Assembly: GCA_000434635.1 (NCBI GenBank)
Contig: HF988006.1
Location: 1 to 6,741, forward strand
Length of the DNA stretch: 6,741 nucleotides
Reading direction: 5' to 3'
Source: Firmicutes bacterium CAG:110
GTDB lineage: Bacteria; Bacillota; Clostridia; Oscillospirales; Oscillospiraceae
Shown here: positions 6,518-6,741 of the stretch, piece after piece
How positions within the stretch are numbered: position 1 is the stretch's first letter
Layout of the letters: each line of letters opens with the position of its first letter
Program-made: the position numbers and the translations under genes
The notes under the pieces: model-generated
Told to the model about the DNA's origin: nothing
The model's input: only the letters and a program-made list of their open reading frames with translations
Database searches by the model: none

Positions 6518-6741
6518 TTACGTAAGAACTCTTATGGGAAAACCAATATCCATACTCGCCATTTGGACGTACCTGGCTGTGAGAGCCGTATCCGGTGTGT
6601 AACCCGGAACAACTTCCGGGAAGAAGGCGTTCCCCCATAGGAAGCCCCAGAGATGGGCCAGCTTAAAGCCTGCAGTTTCCAGATAAGCATTTCTGTTACG
6701 AATAAAAGTGATATTGTTGAACCTGAACGAGTCATCAAAAA
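6518..6741 (-). CDS. Unrecognised protein, C-terminal part (5' end beyond window)
   Basis: Read on the minus strand from the window edge, a frame of 73 codons stays open from 6739 to a TAA at 6518-6520. It has no start codon of its own, so it would be the end of a longer gene outside the window. The translation looks protein-like: DDSFRFNNITFIRNRNAYLE, then AGFKLAHLWGFLWGNAFFPE, then VVPGYTPDTALTARYVQM, ending GFPIRVLT. I do not recognise the family. The Trp- and Phe-rich central stretch could be a membrane-associated or buried helix. A second minus-strand frame (ATG at 6738, ending near 6532) is also open, but its product is Ser/Arg-rich and less convincing. It is convergent with the operon. 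A pseudogene, or non-coding sequence that is open by chance, cannot be excluded because only 224 bases are visible. Confidence 0.42.
   Translation of the reverse strand, partial: FDDSFRFNNITFIRNRNAYLETAGFKLAHLWGFLWGNAFFPEVVPGYTPDTALTARYVQMASMDIGFPIRVLT
6603..6620. repeat. Perfect 7-bp hairpin inside the partial minus-strand frame
   Basis: CCCGGAA at 6603-6609 and TTCCGGG at 6614-6620 are exact inverse complements around a CAAC loop. In the preferred minus-strand frame the region encodes FPEVVPG, so it may be incidental to coding. No T-tract follows on either strand, which argues against a terminator. Confidence 0.4.

Noticed and set aside
6570..6625. GAGCCGTAT followed by GGTG, reminiscent of group II intron domain V
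   Set aside because: The complementary AC-rich arm (GTACGGTT-like) and catalytic triad arrangement of domain V are absent, and there is no reverse transcriptase frame in view.
6532..6738. Minus-strand ATG-initiated frame of 68 codons near the window end
   Set aside because: It overlaps the 73-codon frame at 6518-6739, which has a more natural protein composition. The ATG near the window edge is probably an out-of-frame chance start.

Overview
The window looks like part of a carbohydrate-utilisation operon from an anaerobic Gram-positive gut bacterium, most likely a clostridial Bacillota of the Oscillospiraceae or Lachnospiraceae type. This rests on moderate GC content, tightly packed same-strand genes with strong Shine-Dalgarno sites, and the combination of a CUT1-type sugar ABC permease with cytoplasmic glycoside hydrolases and a large GH94/GH149/GH161-like phosphorylase. 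The placement is an inference from protein style, not from a marker gene.

Layout on the + strand: (1) 1-323, the C-terminal third of a MalG-type ABC sugar permease, cut by the window start inside its EAA loop. (2) 328-1833, a GH5 beta-glucanase/beta-glucosidase-like enzyme with a C-terminal beta-rich extension that may be a carbohydrate-binding module. (3) 1837-4914, a 1025-residue inverting glycoside phosphorylase of the 'cellobiose phosphorylase' group, probably closest to the GH161 beta-1,3-glucan phosphorylases. (4) 4930-6267, a GH30 enzyme resembling the beta-1,6-glucanase/glucosidase subfamily. Gaps between genes are 4, 3 and 15 bases, and a Rho-independent terminator follows at 6278-6311, so this is the 3' end of one operon.

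None of the three enzymes has a signal peptide or membrane segment. The simplest model is that short beta-glucan fragments are imported by the ABC transporter and dismantled in the cytoplasm: the GH30 enzyme would remove beta-1,6 linkages, the GH5 enzyme would hydrolyse beta-1,3 (or beta-1,4) glucosides, and the phosphorylase would release glucose-1-phosphate from the chain. A mixed beta-1,3/1,6-glucan, such as yeast or fungal cell wall or laminarin-type material, is the substrate that would best explain this set. Linkage specificity is inferred, not shown.

The last ~470 bases are different. After the terminator comes an AT-rich stretch holding a near-consensus minus-strand sigma-70 promoter (TTGACT, 17 bases, TATAAT; 6394-6422) that points back at the operon. 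No gene lies between it and the terminator, which makes a small or antisense RNA possible. From 6518 to the window end an open minus-strand frame of 73 codons looks like the C-terminal end of an unrecognised protein, convergent with the operon.
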